NCBI GenBank assembly: GCA_014859215.1 | Contig: JACUUS010000118.1 | Coordinates: forward strand, 1 to 7,187 | Length of the DNA: 7,187 nt | Source of the DNA: Dehalococcoidia bacterium | GTDB lineage: Bacteria; Chloroflexota; Dehalococcoidia; SZUA-161 | Direction of reading: 5' to 3' | Shown: piece by piece, positions 1 through 7,004 of the stretch | Layout of the letters: every line of letters starts with the position of its first letter | How positions within the stretch are numbered: position 1 is the stretch's first letter | Notes under the pieces: model-generated | The model's database searches: none | What the model saw: only the letters and a program-made list of their open reading frames with translations | Told to the model about the DNA's origin: nothing | Position numbers and translations under genes: made by a program

Positions 1-152
1 AGCAACAGCTTCCGCCGGGCGTTTCCGCTCCTTCCTGCTGCGTTCAGGGCGGAGAAATCTGGCAGACAACAGGGGTCCGCAGGCGGCTCGGATAGGCACT
101 TGATGTAGAAAGAGACAGAATACTCCTGGTGGGCGAGTGAAGCTTCGGTTCC
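1..152. other. Leader stretch with no identified gene
   Basis: No gene could be recognised here. Forward frame 1 is open from the window edge to a TAG at 106-108 (ending ...DRHLM), and forward frame 2 is open to a TGA at 101-103. Either could be the tail of an upstream gene, but neither reads like a known domain. A perfect 8-bp palindrome, GAAGCTTC, lies at 139-146, and one copy of a decamer direct repeat lies at 119-128. I looked for SRP RNA, T-box and other RNA signatures and could not support one. Confidence 0.3.
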
Positions 153-188
153 TTGACGTAGAACATAGGTTGCCCTACAATACTCCTG
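119..188 (+). repeat. Direct decamer repeat flanking the ribF promoter
   Basis: The decamer AATACTCCTG occurs at 119-128 and again at 179-188, a period of 60 bp. The second copy begins inside the -10 hexamer and runs to the predicted transcription start. The spacing is close to an integral number of helical turns (about 5.7 turns at 10.5 bp), but not exactly. It could be an operator pair or chance. Confidence 0.45.
153..181 (+). promoter_or_regulatory. Sigma70-type promoter of the ribF-tyrS operon
   Basis: A -35 box TTGACG (153-158) and a -10 box TACAAT (176-181) are separated by exactly 17 bp, each matching five of six consensus positions. Transcription would start near 188, giving a leader of about 28 nt before the ribF GTG. 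This placement is by pattern only. Confidence 0.75.
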
Positions 189-215
189 ACACAGCTTCAT
201 TTCTCTTTAACTGAC

Positions 216-1172
216 GTGCAACTTACCTCACAACTGGCCAGCCTGAGACCTGAGCACGGGACCCTGCTTACGATCGGGGTCTTTGATGGGGTGCATCTCG
301 GTCATCAGCACCTCGTCCGAACACTGTTGCGGCGCGCTTCACAGCAGGGTCTCCTCAGCGGCGTGGTTACTTTCGCCTATCATCCCCGATCTGTCCTGTA
401 TCCAGAATTGAAACTGGGCCGACTAACGACGATTGAAGAGCGCAGCCGGCTCCTGCGGGATCTTGGAGTCAATCTTATTCTTCCCATCGCTTTCACCGCC
501 GAAATCGCAGCGATGCCTGCCCGCGAATTTGTCATCGCGCTCATAAGGTATTTGCGAATGGAAGGATTGGTTGTCGGGCCGAATTTCGCCTTGGGCAAGA
601 ACAGGGAAGGAGATGTGCGAATGCTGGAAAGGCTCGGCAGGGAACTTGGCTTCTCGGTCGAAGTAGTAGAGCCTTTGAAGATGCACGAAACGCTGATAAG
701 CAGTACTGCCATTAGAAGCGCGCTTGCAGCGGGAGACCTCAAGGCCGCGAACAGGCTGCTTGGAAGGTACTTCACTCTGGCGGGTCAGGTTGTCGGCGGG
801 AGGGAACGAGGTCAAGAACTGGGCTATCCCACCGCGAATATAGCAGTGGATGCTGAGCAAGCGCTGCCGGCTGACGGCGTCTACGCTACGCTTATCCATG
901 TTGCGAATGAAATCTACCCGTCCGCGACCAATATCGGGCGAAGGCCCACCTTTGATGACGGGGAGCATACTATTGAGGCGTTCATCATGGGGTTCGGCGG
1001 GAATATCTACGGGCAAAAAGTGACGCTGCAACTGGTTGAGCGTCTTCGTGAAGAGAGGAAGTTCCCTACGGTCGATGATTTAGTAACTCAACTTGGCAGG
1101 GACGTGGCGGAAGCAAAAGAAATATTAAAGGAAGCTCTGGTTGGTGTAAGGCGCAGTGGAAGCAAAACTTGA
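216..1172 (+). CDS. ribF: Bifunctional riboflavin kinase / FAD synthetase
   Basis: This cytoplasmic bifunctional enzyme phosphorylates riboflavin to FMN and then adenylates FMN to FAD. The N-terminal FAD synthetase (nucleotidyltransferase) half shows GVFDGVHLGH at residues 21-30, with the HxGH motif at 27-30, and ISSTAIR at 161-167. The C-terminal riboflavin kinase half begins near residue 186. It has GYPTAN at 203-208 (Mg/ATP and substrate binding) and the probable catalytic base Glu254 in TIEAF. At 318 residues it is of normal family length and appears intact. The start is GTG; no ATG occurs upstream of the HxGH motif, and an in-frame TAG at 159-161 bounds the region. No Shine-Dalgarno sequence is visible in the short leader, which is unusual next to the other genes here. 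The last 17 bp overlap tyrS, so the two are almost certainly co-transcribed. Identification is by motif order and overall similarity to the family. Confidence 0.96.
   Translation: MQLTSQLASLRPEHGTLLTIGVFDGVHLGHQHLVRTLLRRASQQGLLSGVVTFAYHPRSVLYPELKLGRLTTIEERSRLLRDLGVNLILPIAFTAEIAAMPAREFVIALIRYLRMEGLVVGPNFALGKNREGDVRMLERLGRELGFSVEVVEPLKMHETLISSTAIRSALAAGDLKAANRLLGRYFTLAGQVVGGRERGQELGYPTANIAVDAEQALPADGVYATLIHVANEIYPSATNIGRRPTFDDGEHTIEAFIMGFGGNIYGQKVTLQLVERLREERKFPTVDDLVTQLGRDVAEAKEILKEALVGVRRSGSKT
1147..1151 (+). promoter_or_regulatory. Weak ribosome-binding site of tyrS inside ribF
   Basis: TAAGG lies 4 nt before the GTG at 1156, within the ribF reading frame. It is a poor Shine-Dalgarno match with tight spacing. 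This fits translational coupling, in which ribosomes finishing ribF reinitiate on tyrS. Confidence 0.4.
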
Positions 1173-2397
1173 GTACGTACTGACACGTGGTGTCGCTGAA
1201 ATAATAATCAGGGAGGAATTGTACAGACTCCTTGAATCCGGCAGGCCGTTGAGGCTGAAGATGGGATTCGATCCTAGCCGCCCGGATATTCATCTGGGGC
1301 ACGTTGTCGGCATGCGGAAGCTGAGACAGTTCCAGGAACTCGGTCACCAGGTCGTCGTGATAGTGGGTGACTGGACTGCGCAGATCGGAGACCCCAGCGG
1401 CACCTCTCAGACGCGTCCCATGCTGTCGGCGGAGGAAGTCAGAGATAACGCCGAAACATACATGCAGCAGTTCTTCAAAGTGGTGGACAGGGAAAAGACG
1501 GAACTGCGGTGGCAGAGCGAATGGTTCGGCGATTTCCGCCTTGCGGACGTGATCAGGCTTACAAGCAAATTTACGGTTGCCCAGTTGATGGCGAGGGAGG
1601 ACTTCAGCAGAAGAAACGCGGGAGGGAAGCCGATCGCGCTCACTGAGCTGCTTTACCCGCTTCTGCAAGCCTACGATTCCGTAGTTGTGAGGGCGGATGT
1701 TGAGTTCGGCGGCATCGACCAGAAATTCAATTGCCTGATGGGCAGGGACTTGCAGCAGATGATGGGGCAGCCGCCGCAGCAGGTATTTCTCATGCCCCTG
1801 CTTGTCGGTACAGACGGCCAGCAGAAGATGAGCAAGAGCCTGGACAACTACATAGCGGTGGAAGAGCCTCCGGAAAACATGTATGGCAAGATCATGTCCA
1901 TGCCGGACCGTCTCATGATGGACTATTTCGAGTTGCTTACGGATGTCCCTGATCTTGAGCTTGCGCGGATTAGGGCTGACCTTGAGAATCAGACCGGAAA
2001 CCCGATGGCCGTCAAGAAGCTGTTGGCTCAGGACATAGTGAAGCAGTTTCATGGGGAACCGGCCGCGGTTGAAGCGGCGTCACACTTTGAGAAAGTGGTG
2101 CAACGAGGTGAGGCGCCGGAAGAGATGCCGGTTATCAGCGTGTCTGAACTGCACCAGCGCATAAGCAGGGATCCGGCAGCCAGGCGGGAAGCAGGTATAC
2201 TAGGAATTGTGGATGTACTTGTCGCCACCGATCTCGTGAAGAGCCGCAGCGAGGCCAAGAGGCTTATCCGTCAGGGGGCCGTCGAAATGAATGGTCGGCG
2301 AGTCGTTTCAGAAATGAGCTCACTGGACCGGGTGCCCGCCGGCGACGGTACTACACTCAGGGTGGGAAAGCAGCGCTGGCTGAGAATAGTCGGCTGA
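1156..2397 (+). CDS. tyrS: Tyrosyl-tRNA synthetase (TyrZ-like type)
   Basis: This class I aminoacyl-tRNA synthetase activates tyrosine with ATP and loads it onto tRNA-Tyr in the cytoplasm. The HIGH-type motif is HLGH at residues 46-49 within GFDPSRPDIHLGH, and KMSKS is at 224-228. Between them lie GDWTAQIGDPSG and GGIDQKFNCLMGRDLQ, which line the tyrosine/adenylate pocket. A C-terminal S4 RNA-binding domain starts near residue 350 (VKSRSEAKRLIRQGAVEMNG). The spelling GFDP-x-x-PDIHLGH places it with the TyrZ/TyrS2 branch rather than the E. coli TyrS branch; this subfamily assignment is from memory of family sequences. At 413 residues it is full length. The GTG start gives the short N-terminal helix usual before the TRGV-EII segment. 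It overlaps ribF by 17 bp in a different frame and carries no T-box leader of its own. Confidence 0.95.
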   Translation: MEAKLEYVLTRGVAEIIIREELYRLLESGRPLRLKMGFDPSRPDIHLGHVVGMRKLRQFQELGHQVVVIVGDWTAQIGDPSGTSQTRPMLSAEEVRDNAETYMQQFFKVVDREKTELRWQSEWFGDFRLADVIRLTSKFTVAQLMAREDFSRRNAGGKPIALTELLYPLLQAYDSVVVRADVEFGGIDQKFNCLMGRDLQQMMGQPPQQVFLMPLLVGTDGQQKMSKSLDNYIAVEEPPENMYGKIMSMPDRLMMDYFELLTDVPDLELARIRADLENQTGNPMAVKKLLAQDIVKQFHGEPAAVEAASHFEKVVQRGEAPEEMPVISVSELHQRISRDPAARREAGILGIVDVLVATDLVKSRSEAKRLIRQGAVEMNGRRVVSEMSSLDRVPAGDGTTLRVGKQRWLRIVG

Positions 2398-2399
2398 CG

Positions 2400-4442
2400 C
2401 TATTCTTCCTGCCTCTTCGTCTCGGAGATTATTCTCTGGGCGATATGCTGCGGGACCTCCTCGTAGTGACAGAACTCCATTGAGTAGCTGCCGCGCCCCT
2501 GCGTAATCGACCTCAGGTCGGTTGAATACCTCAGCATTTCAGCCAGGGGGACCTGTGCTTCAATGACGCTTGATCCATCGCTGGGCGAAACTCCCAGGAC
2601 CCGGGCACGCTTGCCGTTGAGATCGCTCATGACGTCACCCGTGAAGTTGTCGGGGACAGTGATATGCACGTTCATTATGGGCTCCAGAAGAGCCGGGTTC
2701 CCGCTGTTTACACCCTTCTTGACTGCCTGCGAGGAGGCCAGTTTGAAAGACATTTCTGACGAGTCCACCGCGTGGTAGCTTCCGTCGTAGAGAGTTACGC
2801 GCACGTCTGTGACCGGATATCCAGCGATTACTCCCTCCTGAAGGGCTTCGTTCACACCCTTCTCCACCGCAGGTATGTAGTTCTTGGGGACCGCACCTCC
2901 TACCACCTTCTCCGCGAATTCGCTGCCCGACCCCCGGGACAGCGGTTCGAGCGAAAGCAGAACATGTCCGTACTGGCCGTGGCCCCCAGTCTGCTTCTTG
3001 TGCTTGTGCTCGGCTTTGGCAGGAGACGTAATAGTCTCCTTGTACGGTATCTTCGGAATTTCGGTCCGTATATCAACTCCGAACTTTCGCTTGATCTTCT
3101 CTACAGCTACGTCGACATGAGTCTCGCCCACGCCTGAAAGGATAGTCTCGCCTGTTACAGCGTCCTTGTAGACCGCGATGGTCGCGTCCTCTTCGGTCAT
3201 TCGGGTGAGGGCGGCGCCCATTTTGTCCATGTCGGCCTTTGTCTTTGGATATACCGCGACCGCGAGGGCAGGTGACGGGTAAGCGATTGGTTCGAGGATC
3301 AAAGGCTGCTCTTTGCTGCACAATGTGTCATTGGTGTTGGTTTCCGCAAGCTTGGCGACGGCACCGATATCCCCGGCCCCGATGGTGTCTATGGGCTCCT
3401 GAGTCTTACCGCGGACCAGGTATAGCTGGCCGATGCGCTCGGCGCGGTTCTTGTTAGCGTTCCAAACACTCGAATCACTCTGGATAGACCCGCTGTAGAC
3501 TCTGAGATATGTAAGCTTGCCTACATAGGGGTCGGCAGTTGTCTTAAAAACGAGTGCGCACAGCGGGGAACCCGGTTCGGGACGCAGTAGTGCCTCCTGC
3601 TGGTTCTGGGCGTGGCGGGCGACTATGTCGGGCCGGTCCGCCGGCGAAGGCAGGTAGTCACAAATTGCGTCCATCAGTTCCGCAGTGCCTTTTAGATTCA
3701 CAGCGGAGCCTGCCAGTATCGGGACGATCTTGCCCTGCAGAATACCTGATTTCAGACCTTGTTGAAGCTCCACCTCGGTCAGTTCTTCGCCTTCCAGAAA
3801 CTTCGTGGTTAGCTCATCATCTGTTTCGGCAACTGCTTCAATCAGGCTCTCGCGGTGACTTGGAACTCTGTCATCCAGGCCGGAGGGAACGTCTGCGTTA
3901 CCGGCGCGGATAAGGTCAAAAACACCTTCGAAGGCGCTCTCCGCTCCGATGGGAAGCTGGACCGGCACGCACTGTTTCCCGAATATCGCCCGAATTTCGT
4001 TAACAGTCTTGTAGAAATCAGAGTTCTCACGGTCAAGCTTATTGACAAACATTATTCGGGGAATCTGCGCTTCAGCGGCGTACTTCCAGGCAAGCTCAGT
4101 GCCGACTTCTACTCCTGCTGCCGCCGAGACGACGAGAATGGCCGCTTCCGCTACGCGCAGGGCCGACTTAGCCTCACCCAGGAAGTCTGAATATCCGGGA
4201 GTGTCGAGGAGGTTAATCTTGGTCTTGTTCCAGTCCAGGGGGAGTACAGAGGCGCTGATGCTGATCTTGCGTTTAATCTCCTCGGGTTCGTAATCCGAGG
4301 TCGATGTCCCTTCATCGGTCTTACCGAGTCTGCTCAGGGTCTTTGACTGGAAAAGCAGGGCTTCGCACAGCGATGTCTTTCCGGCGCCGGTATGGGACAG
4401 GAATACGACGTTCCTTATCTTGTCCGCGGGATAGTGGTGCAT
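2400..4442 (-). CDS. fusA2: EF-G-like translational GTPase (EF-G-2 / FusA2 type)
   Basis: This 680-residue cytoplasmic GTPase has the complete EF-G domain order. The G domain has a P-loop SHTGAGKTS at residues 16-24, switch II DTPGYSDF at 80-87 and NKLD at 134-137. Domain II, domain III, domain IV (QTGGHGQYG at 484-492, then a LYDGSYHAVDSSEMSF segment) and a C-terminal domain V follow. It differs from canonical EF-G at key places: the catalytic His of DTPGHVDF is Tyr84, and the switch I RGITI motif reads RKISI (58-62). Both are typical of the paralogue family that includes Thermus EF-G-2 and mycobacterial FusA2, whose cellular role is unsettled. It is therefore probably not the main translocase, and it is not beside rpsL, rpsG or tuf. 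I chose the ATG at 4442 because GGAG lies 6 nt upstream of it; a TTG four codons earlier would overlap that site. It stands alone, convergent with tyrS. Confidence 0.92.
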   Translation of the reverse strand: MHHYPADKIRNVVFLSHTGAGKTSLCEALLFQSKTLSRLGKTDEGTSTSDYEPEEIKRKISISASVLPLDWNKTKINLLDTPGYSDFLGEAKSALRVAEAAILVVSAAAGVEVGTELAWKYAAEAQIPRIMFVNKLDRENSDFYKTVNEIRAIFGKQCVPVQLPIGAESAFEGVFDLIRAGNADVPSGLDDRVPSHRESLIEAVAETDDELTTKFLEGEELTEVELQQGLKSGILQGKIVPILAGSAVNLKGTAELMDAICDYLPSPADRPDIVARHAQNQQEALLRPEPGSPLCALVFKTTADPYVGKLTYLRVYSGSIQSDSSVWNANKNRAERIGQLYLVRGKTQEPIDTIGAGDIGAVAKLAETNTNDTLCSKEQPLILEPIAYPSPALAVAVYPKTKADMDKMGAALTRMTEEDATIAVYKDAVTGETILSGVGETHVDVAVEKIKRKFGVDIRTEIPKIPYKETITSPAKAEHKHKKQTGGHGQYGHVLLSLEPLSRGSGSEFAEKVVGGAVPKNYIPAVEKGVNEALQEGVIAGYPVTDVRVTLYDGSYHAVDSSEMSFKLASSQAVKKGVNSGNPALLEPIMNVHITVPDNFTGDVMSDLNGKRARVLGVSPSDGSSVIEAQVPLAEMLRYSTDLRSITQGRGSYSMEFCHYEEVPQHIAQRIISETKRQEE

Positions 4443-4448
4443 GAAATT

Positions 4449-4452
4449 CTCC
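4449..4452 (-). promoter_or_regulatory. Ribosome-binding site setting the EF-G-like start
   Basis: On the minus strand GGAG (plus-strand CTCC) sits 6 nt before the ATG at 4442. It decides against the in-frame TTG at 4454, which lies upstream of and overlaps this site. Confidence 0.75.
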
Positions 4453-4472
4453 AAAATTGCATTATCGTGTCT

Positions 4473-4501
4473 ATTCTAATTGAGTTTGACTGAGGGCGCA
4501 A
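4473..4501 (-). promoter_or_regulatory. Sigma70-type promoter of the EF-G-like gene
   Basis: On the minus strand, TTGCGC (plus 4496-4501) and TAGAAT (plus 4473-4478) are 17 bp apart. Transcription would begin near 4466, leaving a leader of about 24 nt that contains the GGAG site. A GATAAT a few bases downstream is a possible alternative -10. Confidence 0.55.
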
Positions 4502-4549
4502 CTGAAGACTCTTCCGGGAGTGTCGGGGGATTCGGGGGCTGGCAGCGGC

Positions 4550-4578
4550 TTGCCGGGCATATCCTGCTATGTTATGCT
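4550..4578 (+). promoter_or_regulatory. Sigma70-type promoter of the HExxH protein gene
   Basis: TTGCCG (4550-4555) and TATGCT (4573-4578) are separated by exactly 17 bp. The predicted start near 4585 lies upstream of the ATG at 4607 and downstream of the earlier in-frame starts at 4520 and 4574. This supports 4607 as the translation start. Confidence 0.6.
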
Positions 4579-4606
4579 CAAGTTTAGCTTCGGGACGGAA
4601 CCAGCT

Positions 4607-5818
4607 ATGCGGTGTGTTGTCGGGAAAGTCGCCTTAATAGTTGCGATAGCTCTCGTGGTCGTGATCGGTTCGGGCCTTGCGAGAGATGAGGATGAGTGGC
4701 AACGGATTGCGGGGGCGCATGCCTTCAATTTAGTCCAGTGGGAGTACGAGAACCTGCTGGATAAATGGAGGTACAAGGCGATGTGCGCTCTTAATGGGGA
4801 TTGCATTAGCAGCATCGAGTACAGGGATCTGGTAAGCCGCTACCTGGAGCTTGAGCAGCGGATTTTCGGACTGGAAGCTGAAATAGACCGGGGAGGAACC
4901 AGCGGATCGGGCAATACGGCCCTCGAGGCTGAACTGGCGTCCCTCAAGTCTGAGACCGGCCGTTTGCGGCCTGTGGTCGAAGAAGTGATTGAAAGCCAGA
5001 TCAGCAGCGTGCTTGCCGGGCTGGGACTCTCCTTTCGGATCAGGCTCGGCGGCGACTTTGACCTGGTATTTCCGCCGGTAGATATTGCCTTTTCACAGAG
5101 GCCCAATGTCCTCATCATCTCTTTGCGGGAGAGAATCGAGCTTGTGAATACTGTCCTCCTTAAGCCTGATGTGCTCCCGGAAGACAGGATCTCCATGGAG
5201 GAACAGGTCGACGGCCTGGGTTTTTCGGGATTGGCAACCACTATCGGCGGAGTGGCGACTTATCCCAGCATCGTGCCGCGCGCGGTTTCCCTGGAGACGC
5301 TTCTGTCAACAGCCGCTCATGAGTGGGTCCACCAGTACCTCGCTTTCCACCCCCTGGGAAGAAACTACTGGACCAGCTATGAAATGAGGGTCATAAACGA
5401 GACGGTTGCGGACATTGCCGGCGATGAGCTGGGGCGTCTCGTCTACAGCCTGTTCTATGATGGTGAGGACCTTGCAGGGGCGGGGGAACTGCCCGGAAAC
5501 GGATTCGATTTTCGCAAAGCCATGAGAGAGATACGGCTCGCGGTAGATGATTATCTTGCGTCCGGCGAGATAGAGCTCGCCGAGCTATTCATGGAGGAGC
5601 AGCGCCTGTATCTGGCGGAAAATGGGTACTATATAAGGAAGCTGAACCAGGCCTTTTTCGCCTTTCACGGAGCTTATGGAGAATCCCCGGCCTCCGTGAG
5701 TCCAGTCGGGGAGCAACTGCGTAAACTGCGCGAGCAGAGTTCGGATTTCCGTGAGTTCGTAACGTCTGTGTCAGGTATCTCTTCGTATGACGACCTCCTG
5801 AAGATTGTCGGTGAATAG
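4607..5818 (+). CDS. Exported or membrane-anchored HExxH putative metalloprotease
   Basis: I do not recognise a named family for this 403-residue protein. Residues 7-25 form a hydrophobic segment after a basic start, so it is either a signal peptide (possible cleavage after GLA at 25) or an N-terminal membrane anchor. Residues about 75-145 are rich in heptad-like Leu/Glu/Lys with a Gly/Ser-rich break, suggesting a short two-part coiled coil. Cys60 and Cys66 could form a disulfide outside the membrane. HEWVH at 238-242 followed by NETVAD, with Glu265 23 residues after the second His, matches the zinc-binding layout of gluzincin peptidases (HExxH...E); the conserved Asp269 follows. The catalytic glutamate would be Glu239. 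The start at 4607 was chosen because it begins directly at the signal segment and lies downstream of a good promoter; starts at 4520 and 4574 would precede or overlap that promoter. Its Shine-Dalgarno is weak (GGA near 4597). Peptidase activity is inferred, and its substrate is unknown. It is monocistronic and divergent from the EF-G-like gene. Confidence 0.8.
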   Translation: MRCVVGKVALIVAIALVVVIGSGLARDEDEWQRIAGAHAFNLVQWEYENLLDKWRYKAMCALNGDCISSIEYRDLVSRYLELEQRIFGLEAEIDRGGTSGSGNTALEAELASLKSETGRLRPVVEEVIESQISSVLAGLGLSFRIRLGGDFDLVFPPVDIAFSQRPNVLIISLRERIELVNTVLLKPDVLPEDRISMEEQVDGLGFSGLATTIGGVATYPSIVPRAVSLETLLSTAAHEWVHQYLAFHPLGRNYWTSYEMRVINETVADIAGDELGRLVYSLFYDGEDLAGAGELPGNGFDFRKAMREIRLAVDDYLASGEIELAELFMEEQRLYLAENGYYIRKLNQAFFAFHGAYGESPASVSPVGEQLRKLREQSSDFREFVTSVSGISSYDDLLKIVGE

Positions 5819-5961
5819 CAATGGCGTGACTGTCTTCCATATGGCGCGGGCACGCTTTATAATCGTACAGGTAACCGGCAGCGGACGGATGGCGACATCG
5901 CCCGACCGGCGGTAGGAGCACCTTCTGATAGGCCTCTGACTGCAAAACGGAAGGAACGAGC
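5819..5961 (+). promoter_or_regulatory. Acyltransferase promoter and leader
   Basis: A perfect -10 box TATAAT lies at 5858-5863 behind a poor -35 candidate (TTCCAT, 5835-5840, 17-bp spacing). Transcription would start near 5870, leaving a leader of about 92 nt, much longer than others in this window. The leader holds a GGCG/CGCC hairpin (5891-5894 with 5899-5902) and two copies of ACCGGC (5874-5879 and 5905-5910). I could not match it to a known riboswitch. The palindrome CCATATGG is at 5837-5844. Confidence 0.5.
5951..5955 (+). promoter_or_regulatory. Ribosome-binding site of the acyltransferase
   Basis: AAGGA lies 6 nt before the ATG at 5962. It is the strongest plus-strand Shine-Dalgarno in the window and fixes the start. 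Confidence 0.8.
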
Positions 5962-6891
5962 ATGTGGAGATTTCTTGCCTTTAAGGTAGCCGAATTCCTG
6001 CTGGCGCGGCTGCCCAGGCCGGCCGGCTACCTCGTCGCGTACGTCGTAGCGGAAATTGTCTACGTCCTTTCACCATCTATGAGGGCTTCAATAGCGGACA
6101 ATCTGAAGCATGTACTCGGGCAGGCACACGGGAGAGGAATTAGTCGCGCGGTCAAGAGTGTAATGAGGAATTCGGGCAAGAACTATTTCGATCTGATATC
6201 GCTGCCGTACGTAAGGCTTGATAAGCTTGAGAAACTGGTCACGGTTGAGGGCTGGCACAACCTGGAAGAGGCATTGCAGAAAGGCAGGGGCGTCGTACTG
6301 GCCACGGCCCATCTGGGCAGTTTCGATGTGGGGGTGCAGATCCTTGCGATGCGTTCGGTTAAGACCACGGTGCTGGTGGAACCCCTGGAGCCGGCGCCGC
6401 TTTTCAAGCACGTACTGAGTCTTCGGGCCTCCAAGGGGCTCACCTTCTTGCCTGTGCAGATGGGTGTGCTGAAAGATATACTGCAGTTGCTGAGGAGGGG
6501 AGAAACGGTGCTCATAACGTGCGACCGGGTTTTCGGCGACGGGGGAGTGAATGTACCTTTCTTCGGCAGCGAGACTATGATGCCTTCAGGCGCGGTCAGA
6601 ATAGCAATGCGGACGGGGGCGGCTCTGGTTCCCGCCTACAGCGTGCGATGTGACGGGGCTTACAAGGTCTACATCGAACCGGCTCTGAACTTCAATCCGG
6701 GTGGGACCCAGGCTCTGATATGTGCCATGAAGCAGGTAATAGAGGTTATGGAGAAGTACATCAGGCGATACCCCGAGCAGTGGTCGGTGGTGAACCGTGT
6801 ATGGCCTCCCAGCTCGGGAATCCAACCCTCCCGTGAAATCGGCGTGCGAAGCCACGGGTTGGGCAAGCGGGCACAGACGAGTCAAAGTTGA
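5962..6891 (+). CDS. Lysophospholipid acyltransferase, LpxL/HtrB superfamily
   Basis: This 309-residue protein transfers an acyl chain to a lipid acceptor at the cytoplasmic face of the inner membrane. The family includes LpxL/LpxM (lipid A) and actinobacterial PatA (phosphatidylinositol mannosides). The N-terminal ~35 residues are hydrophobic and probably anchor it. The catalytic HxxxxD motif is HLGSFD at residues 117-122. Further family blocks are RRGETVLITCDR with Asp188-Arg189, VPFFG at 198-202, a PSGAVRIAMRTGAALVPAYS segment, and a C-terminal YPEQWSVVNRVW that matches the usual YPEQW-x-W-x-H-R-x-W ending. The typical DQ after the second block is DR here. Length is normal, and the last ~25 residues are a polar tail. 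With no lipid A genes nearby, the acceptor cannot be named; a glycolipid or phospholipid is as likely as LPS. The strong AAGGA site fixes the ATG start. The stop codon lies within the -35 box of the tRNA promoter. Confidence 0.9.
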   Translation: MWRFLAFKVAEFLLARLPRPAGYLVAYVVAEIVYVLSPSMRASIADNLKHVLGQAHGRGISRAVKSVMRNSGKNYFDLISLPYVRLDKLEKLVTVEGWHNLEEALQKGRGVVLATAHLGSFDVGVQILAMRSVKTTVLVEPLEPAPLFKHVLSLRASKGLTFLPVQMGVLKDILQLLRRGETVLITCDRVFGDGGVNVPFFGSETMMPSGAVRIAMRTGAALVPAYSVRCDGAYKVYIEPALNFNPGGTQALICAMKQVIEVMEKYIRRYPEQWSVVNRVWPPSSGIQPSREIGVRSHGLGKRAQTSQS

Positions 6892-6916
6892 TTGTGAGTG
6901 TTTTACATAGTATTAT
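6888..6916 (+). promoter_or_regulatory. Sigma70-type promoter of tRNA-Ala
   Basis: TTGATT (6888-6893) and TATTAT (6911-6916) are 17 bp apart. The -35 box overlaps the acyltransferase TGA stop (6889-6891). The predicted transcription start, near 6923, is about 7 nt before the mature tRNA. Confidence 0.65.
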
Positions 6917-6929
6917 ATAGATCGCACGT

Positions 6930-7002
<73 letters not shown>

Positions 7003-7004
7003 CT

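Noticed and set aside
1..100. Possible SRP (4.5S) RNA on the minus strand, prompted by GCAGCAGGAAGGAGC near 27-41.
   Set aside because: The SRP core order is GTCAGG, then the GGAA tetraloop, then AGCAGC. Here the AGCAG-like part precedes GGAAGG, and no proper helix 8 can be drawn.
1..215. A T-box or other tRNA-sensing leader controlling the operon that includes tyrS.
   Set aside because: No T-box sequence with flanking stems was found, and the predicted transcript leader is only about 28 nt.
423..1031. A 202-codon minus-strand open frame opposite ribF.
   Set aside because: It is antisense to well-supported ribF motifs and has no recognisable domain.
1066..2052. A 328-codon open frame on the minus strand opposite tyrS.
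   Set aside because: It lies wholly against ribF/tyrS, which have clear family motifs. The translation is rich in His, Arg and Leu with no recognisable domain, as expected for the shadow of a GC-biased gene.
4520..4606. An N-terminal extension of the HExxH protein from a GTG-type start at 4520.
   Set aside because: The extension crosses the predicted promoter and would put 29 polar residues before the signal segment. The ATG at 4607 begins directly at that segment.
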